NCBI GenBank assembly: GCA_033182465.1
Contig: CP137330.1
Coordinates: forward strand, 372,001-436,000
DNA length: 64,000 bases
Direction: 5' to 3'
Source of the DNA: Sanghuangporus weigelae
Lineage: Eukaryota > Basidiomycota > Agaricomycetes > Hymenochaetales > Hymenochaetaceae
Part shown: positions 1-8,768 of the stretch, in pieces
Layout of the letters: every line of letters starts with the position of its first letter
How positions within the stretch are numbered: the first letter of the stretch is position 1
The notes under the pieces: model-generated
Database searches by the model: none
The model's input: the letters and a program-made list of their open reading frames with translations, nothing else
What the model was told of the DNA's origin: nothing
Made by a program: the position numbers and the translations under genes

Positions 1-852
1 ACCCTTTTGCTTCCTTGGTGCCTTGCAATCCTTTGCGTAATGTCCTGACTTTTCACAGTTGTAGCATTTGCCTCCCTTCTTCGGCAAGCCTCGGAGTGCA
101 TCTACATCCATGGCGTCTGGATCTCGTTTCGTTGTTTGTACTGGTGGTCGGAAAGATGACTGTCCATTCGATTTGAATCTTGGGGTATATGTTTGACTAC
201 CCATGAGCCTTTGCCTGGCATCAGAGTTTGCTAGGTTGCTTGTCCATTCCATCCATGCATCGAGGTCGTTCTTCTCGAAAGCGTCGGGTTGTACAGATTC
301 GACTCGTCGTTTGACCCACATGTCTAGTCCTTTGACATAGATGTACTTGAGCATCTGCTTATCCATCGTGTCTGGTGCTCGTGCTTTGAGTCGTCGGAAT
401 TCGTCGTTGTACGCCCTAATGCTTGCTCCTTTCTGCTGGATGCATAGTAGTTGGAATAGGGCTTCCTGTTCTCCAATGATCGGATGTCCTGCTCGGATCC
501 TCATCCAGTTCAGCATGTCCTTGAGTGATGCGAACATTCCATTTGTTGCAGCGATAATCGCAGGTACTGGTTTCAGTTTCCCATTGGCATCGAATGACGT
601 TAGGGTATTCTTCTCTGCAAACCAATCGTAGCTGTCGCCTTCTAGTGCCGCAAATAGGCTCTTTGCGATCTCCTCCTCATCCTTGACTCCATGCTGTGCC
701 AGCTTCGAGATACATCGACTAATCCACAGATCAATATCTTCGCTTCGCTTGCCATAGTACTTCGGAAGCTTGATGCTGTGTTTAGAGAGTTGTGTCTGAA
801 GAGTCTGTAGTTGCTGCTCCAGTGCTTGCACCTTCTGGTCGGTTGTCGACAT
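1..852 (-). CDS. gag: Gag, partial, copy A
   Basis: N-terminal part of gag, starting at 852 by alignment with copy C and leaving the window at position 1 just after the CCHC knuckle. It is the same family as copy B 7576-8664. Confidence 0.8.
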   Translation of the reverse strand, partial: MSTTDQKVQALEQQLQTLQTQLSKHSIKLPKYYGKRSEDIDLWISRCISKLAQHGVKDEEEIAKSLFAALEGDSYDWFAEKNTLTSFDANGKLKPVPAIIAATNGMFASLKDMLNWMRIRAGHPIIGEQEALFQLLCIQQKGASIRAYNDEFRRLKARAPDTMDKQMLKYIYVKGLDMWVKRRVESVQPDAFEKNDLDAWMEWTSNLANSDARQRLMGSQTYTPRFKSNGQSSFRPPVQTTKRDPDAMDVDALRGLPKKGGKCYNCEKSGHYAKDCKAPRKQKG

Positions 853-1816
853 GATCGTAAGTGCTTATGGGCACTGCTGGTGGTGAATAGGATGGTGGTG
901 GTGGATTCTCTGGCGCTTGGGTTGCTACTGAACCACTTGCGGGTACTGCAGGTACTGTTGGTACTTGGATGATAACCGTTCGAGGTGGGGTTCTGAGTAA
1001 GAATGGCCTTCGTGATGCTTCTTCGTCTGAGGACACTGATTCGTCAGAACTCTGTTCCTGTTGGGCTCTCTCTCTTGGTAGAAAGTATTCCCAGCGTTGT
1101 GCTGCCTGAGCTACTTCTCGAATTCGTTGAGCGTGTTCGAGTATGTTCCTTGAGGTAGCTTCGGTTGTCTGTACCGATGTGAGTATAGCTGCGTAGGTGC
1201 GTTGACTCGACTCGATTGTTTGTCCTAGTTGGAGTAGGGCTTCTCGCAGGTTATGGATGTCTTGAACAATCCTTGGCTGATCTAGAGCTGTCCTGTTAAG
1301 CTCTCCGATTCTCGTCTCGATTGTCTGTAGTTGTTGTTCCTGAGCAGTAATCCTGTTTCGGATAGCGTTGAGCTCTCGGTCAAGTACTCCGTTTCCGTCT
1401 ATGACCCGTTGATTGAGTGCCCCTGCTGCTCGATCCAATTCCAGAGTATATCTCTCTAGAGCTGCTACCTGTGCTCCAATTCTTCGAGTAGTTGTTTCGA
1501 GTGCTTCGAATCGATCTCCTACTGCTGTCGCGTATGCTCCGGTTGGTAGACTGTTTGACTGCCCCGTGTTTGCAGTTCGTTCTTCCAGTCTTTCAACCCT
1601 TTCTTGTAGCCTTCTGATCACTGGTGGATACAATATGCTGTGGTTCGTTGTCGCGTATAGTATGTCGTGATCGCTTTCCAGACTACGTAGCCTGTTGGTG
1701 ATATGTTGAACTCGTTCGTCGAGGGATCTAGGTGTGAACCTCGTTTGATTATCGTTCGCCCGTTCGTTCGTTCGATGACCGTTACTTCTGTTGTTGGCGT
1801 TTCCTGATCGGTTCAT
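782..1816 (-). CDS. 344-aa coiled-coil ORF upstream of gag, copy A
   Basis: Counterpart of copy B 6612-7646, with a heptad-rich middle and a Pro-rich tail carrying PPPPSY. Its end overlaps the start of gag. Confidence 0.65.
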   Translation of the reverse strand: MNRSGNANNRSNGHRTNERANDNQTRFTPRSLDERVQHITNRLRSLESDHDILYATTNHSILYPPVIRRLQERVERLEERTANTGQSNSLPTGAYATAVGDRFEALETTTRRIGAQVAALERYTLELDRAAGALNQRVIDGNGVLDRELNAIRNRITAQEQQLQTIETRIGELNRTALDQPRIVQDIHNLREALLQLGQTIESSQRTYAAILTSVQTTEATSRNILEHAQRIREVAQAAQRWEYFLPRERAQQEQSSDESVSSDEEASRRPFLLRTPPRTVIIQVPTVPAVPASGSVATQAPENPPPPSYSPPAVPISTYDHVDNRPEGASTGAATTDSSDTTL

Positions 1817-2154
1817 GAACTTCGTTTCTCGCCTGATACTTCAGGGTTATTGTTCCTTGGTGCTGTTAACCAAGTAGTTCCTTTCTCGTCGAATGTAGCA
1901 ATAGTGGAAGGGACTGCTGCTACTTTCGTGGTTGTTGTTTGCGTGCTCCCAACTGCAGGGCTACCAGATGCCTTTGCTATTAGGTACACTTCGTCGTTGT
2001 AGGGGTTATGATAGTAGATATGTGATTTAAGTGAATCGGGTTTGTCGTTCTCCAGGATGTGCACTTGTCCTGAGGATTCGATATGGGTACTAGTCTCGAA
2101 ACTAGTGACGTCGATAGGGACTTGAGGTCGACGGTCCTCGCCTCGATAAAACAC
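1813..2154 (-). CDS. 113-aa ORF upstream of gag, copy A
   Basis: First ORF after the primer-binding site. Its stop overlaps the start of the next ORF by four bases (ATGA). Compared with copy B it differs at one residue near the C-terminus. See copy B, 6274-6615. Confidence 0.6.
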   Translation of the reverse strand: MFYRGEDRRPQVPIDVTSFETSTHIESSGQVHILENDKPDSLKSHIYYHNPYNDEVYLIAKASGSPAVGSTQTTTTKVAAVPSTIATFDEKGTTWLTAPRNNNPEVSGEKRSS

Positions 2155-2215
2155 TAGCCAAGAACCTTGCCCGTGAGAGGTGGTGGTAAAACTAGCGAGT
2201 GATCTTTCGATCCAA

Positions 2216-3727
2216 TGTTAGGGAGTAGGCCCGGGGTTACACCGGTTCAATCCTTTTGCCTAAGCAGCGGTGTGTTGTGCAGAGGTGATCTTATCTACCC
2301 ACGTCTGGCTGTACCACGCGGTCCCTTACTAGCCTTCCTAGTCGCGGTCCGAGTTATGGATGTTTTCAGATACGAGGTAATAGTAAAGCAGATTGGGATT
2401 TCCAAGAGGCGTGATAGTACAAAGCACACAGTAATAGCTCGCTGTAGGGCAAGCTTTACACCAGTGTGTTAAGAGGATCGAAAGATGGGGAAATGAGGGC
2501 CTAATCCTACAACTATTTATGCTCCCAGATATTCCATTTTCCGTCCTATTTCTTACTCATCCTGTCTCCACTTTACTCCACTTTCCTCCACCATTACATC
2601 TGTTCCTTTGTCATCCTGCTGCGCTTCGCTCCACTTTGCTCCAATCTTTGTAAGGTCGTCTCCACTATGACAGAATTCTTTGGAGTTGCTGACTGAGACA
2701 ATAGAGGTGGTGCTCCGATATGGAATGCTCCGCTGTCAGTACTCCATAACGATGTCATTGCCGTCATTGAGTGGCATCTTTGCTCTTGGAGCGATGTAGG
2801 CTGCTCGGTATGTGATTCTTCGGAATTCATCTCGAGGTCCAGCGAGGGTAAGCATAACTCGCACGTCAGTGTTAAGGTGTCGGGTCGGTGTAGAGTATGG
2901 TCCAAGGCATATCATGAACTGCATAAGCTCTGCTGGTGGGTTCTGCTGGGTTCTGGTGACTAGCCATGCTTTGCCTTCGTATCGTATATCTCGAATGTAG
3001 CGCCATATCCTTCGTTGTATAAGGAGTTGTAATTGCTTGGTTTCCAGGTTCGCATCTCTCGGTAAATAAAGGTTTGCCTGTATCGTAGATGCTGGACATG
3101 GTGTGTGCAACTCCGGTCTATACCATCCAATCATTCTCCAAGTTATCGGGTTCGCAGTTCGAGGGGTCCGAGTTGTGATCGTGAGTTCCTCTCGTTTCTT
3201 GGGTACTATTGGGCTTGGTGGATTGGAATGCATTGTATCCTGAAGGTGTCGCTCGGTTTCGATGTGACAGTCACGCGTACCAACCGTTGCCGTGCATACT
3301 AAGTAGTATACTTCATAAAGGACCATGTAAACTCGTGCACAGACTTGACAGTGCTGAAATGCCAGTGAGGTCTCCATAAACCTTATTAGCCTTTAGCCTT
3401 TTAGCGTTTAGGCTTTAGTAGTTGTGCTTCTGGACTTCTAAGAAGTTTGATCGCTTCTTTTGATCGAGGTCGCTCTGGTTGCTTGGTCGGCGGCGTTAGA
3501 GTGGTAGTCCGCGGTAATAGGCGGTCGGCGGTGTTAGCTGTTAGCGGGATTACGTATCCGCTTCGGTGCTTCTAGCGCTCGGGTGGTAACGGGTTACTGT
3601 TGCCTAGGCCGCTCGATTGCTTGGGCCTTTGATAGCTGGCTTGGTTACCGGTCGCGTTTGGAAAGCTGATCGTGTAGATCTGTTGATCGCGTTGATCCTG
3701 ATGCGAGATTTTGAGCGGATCCTTTCA
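2216..3727 (-). repeat. 5' LTR of copy A
   Basis: 1512-bp LTR with TG...CA ends on the minus strand, from TGAAAGGATCC at 3727 to CCCTAACA at 2216. By eye it differs at about one site from the 3' LTR of copy B but at about five from B's 5' LTR. Its outer flank, read in element orientation, is taggt, the same five bases that follow B's 3' LTR. Confidence 0.93.
2736..3377 (-). CDS. U3-encoded 213-aa ORF, copy A
   Basis: Same protein, residue for residue, as the U3 ORF in both LTRs of copy B and in the 3' LTR of copy C. Described under copy B (5051-5692). Confidence 0.55.
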   Translation of the reverse strand: METSLAFQHCQVCARVYMVLYEVYYLVCTATVGTRDCHIETERHLQDTMHSNPPSPIVPKKREELTITTRTPRTANPITWRMIGWYRPELHTPCPASTIQANLYLPRDANLETKQLQLLIQRRIWRYIRDIRYEGKAWLVTRTQQNPPAELMQFMICLGPYSTPTRHLNTDVRVMLTLAGPRDEFRRITYRAAYIAPRAKMPLNDGNDIVMEY

Positions 3728-4700
3728 ACCTATTACTACCGACTACAGCCTTGCTATTGGTCTAGACAATATGTTTTCTCTGACACCAGTACTCTACTCT
3801 GGTGCCAACACCGATACTTTCCTCTAGTGTTGAATCACAATATTTCTACCATATTAGGAGGGTTTGTTTGAGTCCTACTACCCCGATGCTTCGAGAAGCT
3901 TCTTCCGTGCTTCCTCCGATCTGCAATCGTTATCACATGTTAATCTCTCCTTATCTTTACCCCGCGATCCTTCTCCGTTCCCAGACGGGTTCCCATGATA
4001 GTTGCCAAACTATCGCTTCTCTGGCGCTCCGTTCCCGGGCCGAGCTTCTGCCGCTTAATCCTCGATCATGGGGGAGATAGTGATATCAGGGTTAGAGATC
4101 GGCAGAGCTTGCCGATCTTCTCTCGGCGCACGAGTGTACTCCGCTACACTCCTTCTGTGCCTCGCCGCGACTTCGATGTCCGATAGTTGTAGTCCTGGGC
4201 CCGTGGTTAGCCGTAGCCTCTGTCCAACGTGCTCGCGGCCATTCCACTCGTCAACTGTAATTACCCCTGGCTCTGACGCTCGCCAAGCCTGCATCAAGCG
4301 TTCTATCGCTTCTTCCGTAAGATGTTCAATATCCGAAGGTGGCCGCTTGTAAACTGGCCAATCTACTTCCACTGCCGTGTGACTGCACAAGGTCTGGTGA
4401 CGATGCTGATTGATCCAAGCTCGCACGCCGACCTTCAATGCATAGACATCCCTATCGCTAAGCCATATGGATACCTCATGGTCGTATGCACTCATTCCGT
4501 GGTTCGGTAATGGTTGGTCTTCTGTTCGTTCCGAGGGTCCGGGCTTATGCCGAATCTTGACATCGGCTGCTTCCCTTGACACTAACCGTTCCGTGAAGTT
4601 CTTCATGAGCCATTCCGCAAGTACCCAGCTTCGTTGGTAGGCCAAGTAACAATTGGCGCACACCAAGCTCTCATGTACAAATCTTCTAGTTGCACCACGC
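3728..4700. other. Spacer between head-to-head elements A and B
   Basis: 973 bp of non-element DNA. Its left edge starts accta, the reverse complement of taggt, which directly follows B's 3' LTR at 17009. Its right edge ends cacgc. Flipping the spacer would give B a matching 5-bp target duplication and would rebuild a stretch with a near-repeated agtcggta motif across the junction. The right two thirds hold an open minus-strand frame (next entry). The left third (3728-4054) shows nothing recognisable. Confidence 0.8.
4055..4700 (-). pseudogene. Truncated ORF of unknown function in the spacer
   Basis: An open minus-strand frame of about 215 codons runs from the LTR edge to a stop at 4055. The apparent start would lie in LTR sequence, so the real upstream part was cut off by an element insertion and is not next to it now. 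The encoded segment is mixed and globular-looking, with a CANC pair near the broken end, several Trp and an acidic C-terminus. I do not recognise the family. It could be a host gene fragment or part of another transposon. Confidence 0.45.
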
Positions 4701-5050
4701 TGAAAGGATCCGCTCAAAATCTCGCATCAGGATCAACGCGATCAACAGATCTACACGATCAGCTTTCCAAACGCGACCGGTAACCAAGCCAGCTATCAAA
4801 GGCCCAAGCAATCGAGCGGCCTAGGCAACAGTAACCCGTTACCACCCGAGCGCTAGAAGCACCGAAGCGGATACGTAATCCCGCTAACAGCTAACACCGC
4901 CGACCGCCTATTACCGCGGACTACCACTCTAACGCCGCCGACCAAGCAACCAGAGCGACCTCGATCAAAAGAAGCGATCAAACTTCTTAGAAGTCCAGAA
5001 GCACAACTACTAGAGCCTAAACGCTAAAAGGCTAAAGGCTAATAAGGTTT

Positions 5051-5692
5051 ATGGAGACCTCACTGGCATTTCAGCACTGTCAAGTCTGTGCACGAGTTTA
5101 CATGGTCCTTTATGAAGTATACTACTTAGTATGCACGGCAACGGTTGGTACGCGTGACTGTCACATCGAAACCGAGCGACACCTTCAGGATACAATGCAT
5201 TCCAATCCACCAAGCCCAATAGTACCCAAGAAACGAGAGGAGCTCACGATCACAACTCGGACCCCTCGAACTGCGAACCCGATAACTTGGAGAATGATTG
5301 GATGGTATAGACCGGAGTTGCACACACCATGTCCAGCATCTACGATACAGGCAAACCTTTATTTACCGAGAGATGCGAACCTGGAAACCAAGCAATTACA
5401 ACTCCTTATACAACGAAGGATATGGCGCTACATTCGAGATATACGATACGAAGGCAAAGCATGGCTAGTCACCAGAACCCAGCAGAACCCACCAGCAGAG
5501 CTTATGCAGTTCATGATATGCCTTGGACCATACTCTACACCGACCCGACACCTTAACACTGACGTGCGAGTTATGCTTACCCTCGCTGGACCTCGAGATG
5601 AGTTCCGAAGGATCACATACCGAGCAGCCTACATCGCTCCAAGAGCAAAGATGCCACTCAATGACGGCAATGACATCGTTATGGAGTACTGA
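5051..5692 (+). CDS. U3-encoded 213-aa ORF (5' LTR of B)
   Basis: ATG-initiated frame of 213 codons inside U3, starting 350 bases into the LTR and ending about 215 bases before the TATA box. The protein is basic, without a clear signal peptide or zinc knuckle. It has a Cys-containing N-terminus (CQVC), a Pro-rich stretch around residues 50-60 and an aromatic/Arg-rich middle. No family recognised. Sequence view: all four complete LTR copies encode the identical protein, although their DNA differs at four sites in this frame, all silent. Family knowledge: U3-encoded proteins exist, for example the superantigen of mouse mammary tumour virus, but no homology is implied. U3 is at the 3' end of the full-length RNA, so expression would need a subgenomic RNA or antisense-independent promoter. 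Confidence 0.6.
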   Translation: METSLAFQHCQVCARVYMVLYEVYYLVCTATVGTRDCHIETERHLQDTMHSNPPSPIVPKKREELTITTRTPRTANPITWRMIGWYRPELHTPCPASTIQANLYLPRDANLETKQLQLLIQRRIWRYIRDIRYEGKAWLVTRTQQNPPAELMQFMICLGPYSTPTRHLNTDVRVMLTLAGPRDEFRRITYRAAYIAPRAKMPLNDGNDIVMEY

Positions 5693-5907
5693 CAGTGGAG
5701 CATTCCATATCGGAGCACCACCTCTATTGTCTCAGTCAGCAACTCCAAAGAATTCTGTCATAGTGGAGACGACCTTACAAAGATTGGAGCAAAGTGGAGC
5801 GAAGCGCAGCAGGATGACAAAGGAACAGATGTAATGGTGGAGGAAAGTGGAGTAAAGTGGAGACAGGATGAGTAAGAAATAGGACGGAAAATGGAATATC
5901 TGGGAGC

Positions 5908-5914
5908 ATAAATA
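5908..5914 (+). promoter_or_regulatory. TATA box of the LTR promoter
   Basis: ATAAATA lies 34 to 28 bases upstream of the putative RNA start at 5942, the usual TATA distance. It is conserved in all LTR copies of the window, including the old fragment. Confidence 0.65.
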
Positions 5915-5941
5915 GTTGTAGGATTAGGCCCTCATTTCCCC

Positions 5942-5953
5942 ATCTTTCGATCC
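5942..5953 (+). promoter_or_regulatory. Putative RNA start, self-primer segment
   Basis: ATCTTTCGATCC is the exact reverse complement of the primer-binding site 12 bases at 6215-6226. In Tf1 and sushi elements the first bases of the element RNA fold back onto the primer-binding site and prime reverse transcription. The position just downstream of the TATA box fits that scheme. Confidence 0.6.
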
Positions 5954-6214
5954 TCTTAACACACTGGTGTAAAGCTTGCCCTACAGCGAGCTATTACTGT
6001 GTGCTTTGTACTATCACGCCTCTTGGAAATCCCAATCTGCTTTACTATTACCTCGTATCTGAAAACATCCATAACTCGGACCGCGACTAGGAAGGCTAGT
6101 AAGGGACCGCGTGGTACAGCCAGACGTGGGTAGATAAGATCACCTCTGCACAACACACCGCTGCTTAGGCAAAAGGATTGAACCGGTGTAACCCCGGGCC
6201 TACTCCCTAACATT

Positions 6215-6226
6215 GGATCGAAAGAT
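6215..6226 (+). promoter_or_regulatory. Primer-binding site (self-priming type)
   Basis: GGATCGAAAGAT begins two bases after the 5' LTR. It pairs perfectly over 12 bases with the putative RNA 5' end. A tRNA primer is less likely: the complement would have to match a tRNA acceptor end, and the sequence looks more like a T-loop. Confidence 0.6.
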
Positions 6227-6273
6227 CACTCGCTAGTTTTACCACCACCTCTCACGGGCAAGGTTCTTGGCTA

Positions 6274-6615
6274 GTGTTTTATCGAGGCGAGGACCGTCGA
6301 CCTCAAGTCCCTATCGACGTCACTAGTTTCGAGACTAGTACCCATATCGAATCCTCAGGACAAGTGCACATCCTGGAGAACGACAAACCCGATTCACTTA
6401 AATCACATATCTACTATCATAACCCCTACAACGACGAAGTGTACCTAATAGCAAAGGCATCTGGTAGCCCTGCAGTTGGGAGCACGCAAACAACAACCAC
6501 GAAAGTAGCAGCAGTCCCTTCCACTATTGCTACATTCGACGAGAAAGGAACTACTTGGTTAACAGCACCAAGGAACAATAACCCTGAAGCATCAGGCGAG
6601 AAACGAAGTTCATGA
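6274..6615 (+). CDS. 113-aa ORF, first ORF of the element
   Basis: Starts 61 bases after the 5' LTR. Hydrophilic, with a Thr/Val/Ala-rich C-terminal half and no motif I recognise. Its stop and the start of the 344-aa ORF share the bases ATGA, an arrangement that can support stop-restart translation. Present without breaks in copies A, B and C with one residue differing. It could be a structural or accessory protein; function unknown. Confidence 0.6.
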   Translation: MFYRGEDRRPQVPIDVTSFETSTHIESSGQVHILENDKPDSLKSHIYYHNPYNDEVYLIAKASGSPAVGSTQTTTTKVAAVPSTIATFDEKGTTWLTAPRNNNPEASGEKRSS

Positions 6616-7646
6616 ACCGATCAGGAAACGCCAACAACAGAAGTAACGGTCATCGAACGAACGAACGGGCGAACAATAATCAAACGAGGTTCACACCTAG
6701 ATCCCTCGACGAACGAGTTCAACATATCACCAACAGGCTACGTAGTCTGGAAAGCGATCACGACATACTATACGCGACAACGAACCACAGCATATTGTAT
6801 CCACCAGTGATCAGAAGGCTACAAGAAAGGGTTGAAAGACTGGAAGAACGAACTGCAAACACGGGGCAGTCAAACAGTCTACCAACCGGAGCATACGCGA
6901 CAGCAGTAGGAGATCGATTCGAAGCACTCGAAACAACTACTCGAAGAATTGGAGCACAGGTAGCAGCTCTAGAGAGATATACTCTGGAATTGGATCGAGC
7001 AGCAGGGGCACTCAATCAACGGGTCATAGACGGAAACGGAGTACTTGACCGAGAGCTCAACGCTATCCGAAACAGGATTACTGCTCAGGAACAACAACTA
7101 CAGACAATCGAGACGAGAATCGGAGAGCTTAACAGGACAGCTCTAGATCAGCCAAGGATTGTTCAAGACATCCATAACCTGCGAGAAGCCCTACTCCAAC
7201 TAGGACAAACAATCGAGTCGAGTCAACGCACCTACGCAGCTATACTCACATCGGTACAGACAACCGAAGCTACCTCAAGGAACATACTCGAACACGCTCA
7301 ACGAATTCGAGAAGTAGCTCAGGCAGCACAACGCTGGGAATACTTTCTACCAAGAGAGAGAGCCCAACAGGAACAGAGTTCTGACGAATCAGTGTCCTCA
7401 GACGAAGAAGCATCACGAAGGCCATTCTTACTCAGAACCCCACCTCGAACGGTTATCATCCAAGTACCAACAGTACCTGCAGTACCCGCAAGTGGTTCAG
7501 TAGCAACCCAAGCGCCAGAGAATCCACCACCACCATCCTATTCACCACCAGCAGTGCCCATAAGCACTTACGATCATGTCGACAACCGACCAGAAGGTGC
7601 AAGCACTGGAGCAGCAACTACAGACTCTTCAGACACAACTCTCTAA
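6612..7646 (+). CDS. 344-aa coiled-coil ORF upstream of gag
   Basis: Begins in the ATGA overlap with the 113-aa ORF and overlaps the start of gag by 71 bases in another frame. The first 35 residues are rich in Asn and Arg. Residues about 35-255 are largely helical with heptad patterning, suggesting a coiled coil. Then come an acidic Ser-rich patch (SSDESVSSDEE) and a Pro-rich tail with PPPPSY, which contains a PPxY motif. Known biology: PPxY binds WW domains of Nedd4/Rsp5 ligases and works as a late domain in retroviruses. A role here is inference. It is not the zinc-knuckle gag, which follows. Maintained in all three copies with scattered residue differences. Confidence 0.65.
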   Translation: MNRSGNANNRSNGHRTNERANNNQTRFTPRSLDERVQHITNRLRSLESDHDILYATTNHSILYPPVIRRLQERVERLEERTANTGQSNSLPTGAYATAVGDRFEALETTTRRIGAQVAALERYTLELDRAAGALNQRVIDGNGVLDRELNAIRNRITAQEQQLQTIETRIGELNRTALDQPRIVQDIHNLREALLQLGQTIESSQRTYAAILTSVQTTEATSRNILEHAQRIREVAQAAQRWEYFLPRERAQQEQSSDESVSSDEEASRRPFLLRTPPRTVIIQVPTVPAVPASGSVATQAPENPPPPSYSPPAVPISTYDHVDNRPEGASTGAATTDSSDTTL

Positions 7647-8664
7647 ACACAGCATCAAGCTTCCGAAGTACTATGGCAAGCGAAGCGAAGATATTGATCT
7701 GTGGATTAGTCGATGTATCTCGAAGCTGGCACAGCATGGAGTCAAGGATGAGGAGGAGATCGCAAAGAGCCTATTTGCGGCACTAGAAGGCGACAGCTAC
7801 GATTGGTTTGCAGAGAAGAATACCCTAACGTCATTCGATGCCAATGGGAAACTGAAACCAGTACCTGCGATTATCGCTGCAACAAATGGAATGTTCGCAT
7901 CACTCAAGGACATGCTGAACTGGATGAGGATCCGAGCAGGACATCCGATCATTGGAGAACAGGAAGCCCTATTCCAACTACTATGCATCCAGCAGAAAGG
8001 AGCAAGCATTAGGGCGTACAACGACGAATTCCGACGACTCAAAGCACGAGCACCAGACACGATGGATAAGCAGATGCTCAAGTACATCTATGTCAAAGGA
8101 CTAGACATGTGGGTCAAACGACGAGTCGAATCTGTACAACCCGACGCTTTCGAGAAGAACGACCTCGATGCATGGATGGAATGGACAAGCAACCTAGCAA
8201 ACTCTGATGCCAGGCAAAGGCTCATGGGTAGTCAAACATATACCCCAAGATTCAAATCGAATGGACAGTCATCTTTCCGACCACCAGTACAAACAACGAA
8301 ACGAGATCCAGACGCCATGGATGTAGATGCACTCCGAGGCTTGCCGAAGAAGGGAGGCAAATGCTACAACTGTGAAAAGTCAGGACATTACGCAAAGGAT
8401 TGCAAGGCACCAAGGAAGCAAAAGGGTTCTTCCTCTAAGCGGCCGAAGAAGACTAATGGTGTAAAACGGAGGACGATGACAACACGAACAATCGATTTCA
8501 AGGAAACATGTCCCGATCCACACTGCCGAAGGCCAGTCCACTACGACCATGTAGCATGGGCTAAAGGCGATGAATCAGCAGGATGGACTTGCAAGCATGA
8601 CGAAGAATACCGAAACAACATTCGCAAATCCCTAGCAAGTAAAGAGCAACAGGGAAAAGATTAA
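7576..8664 (+). CDS. gag: Gag (capsid/nucleocapsid-like)
   Basis: 362 residues. The N-terminal 30 residues are a Gln/Leu-rich helix. Residues about 35-230 resemble the retrotransposon gag core (YYGKRSEDIDLWI... followed by Trp-containing helices). A CCHC zinc knuckle, CX2CX4HX4C (CYNCEKSGHYAKDC), sits near residues 263-276, followed by a very basic stretch. A further Cys/His-containing tail (CPDPHCRRPVHYDH) lies near 325-340. Gag forms the particle and binds element RNA. Copy C differs at the knuckle by one conservative residue (D to E). Confidence 0.92.
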   Translation: MSTTDQKVQALEQQLQTLQTQLSKHSIKLPKYYGKRSEDIDLWISRCISKLAQHGVKDEEEIAKSLFAALEGDSYDWFAEKNTLTSFDANGKLKPVPAIIAATNGMFASLKDMLNWMRIRAGHPIIGEQEALFQLLCIQQKGASIRAYNDEFRRLKARAPDTMDKQMLKYIYVKGLDMWVKRRVESVQPDAFEKNDLDAWMEWTSNLANSDARQRLMGSQTYTPRFKSNGQSSFRPPVQTTKRDPDAMDVDALRGLPKKGGKCYNCEKSGHYAKDCKAPRKQKGSSSKRPKKTNGVKRRTMTTRTIDFKETCPDPHCRRPVHYDHVAWAKGDESAGWTCKHDEEYRNNIRKSLASKEQQGKD

Positions 8665-8768
8665 GACCTCCATCGAACGAGACTGCGCGATGTGAGTGTG
8701 ACAAGGGTGACGAGAAAGGTTTCAACAACCAGTGTTTCAAACCTCCTGGGTTCAACCCCAGTGAAGCG

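Larger units (their letters stand above)
1..3727 (-). mobile_element. Ty3/Gypsy chromovirus copy A (5' part only)
   Basis: Left-edge copy of the long LTR family. The window holds its 5' LTR, the two small upstream ORFs and the start of gag, and the rest lies left of position 1. It matches copy C at a constant offset of 60845 with few substitutions. What is visible looks whole. It lies head to head with copy B, so the two form a large inverted repeat with a 973-bp centre. Confidence 0.95.
4701..6212 (+). repeat. 5' LTR of copy B
   Basis: TGAAAGG...CCCTAACA, 1512 bp. By the signals below, U3 is about 4701-5941 and R plus U5 about 5942-6212. It carries several private substitutions not shared with A's LTR or B's own 3' LTR. 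Confidence 0.95.

Noticed and set aside
5126-6213. Further LTR frames of 60-103 codons (for example 5523-5834 and 5956-6213, minus and plus copies)
   Set aside because: They overlap the 213-aa U3 ORF or R/U5 in other frames. Unlike the 213-aa frame, at least one (5523-5834) changes residues between copies. Treated as shadows.
6213-6240. tRNA-type primer-binding site after the 5' LTR
   Set aside because: The complement does not read like a tRNA acceptor end, while a perfect 12-base match to the putative RNA start supports self-priming.
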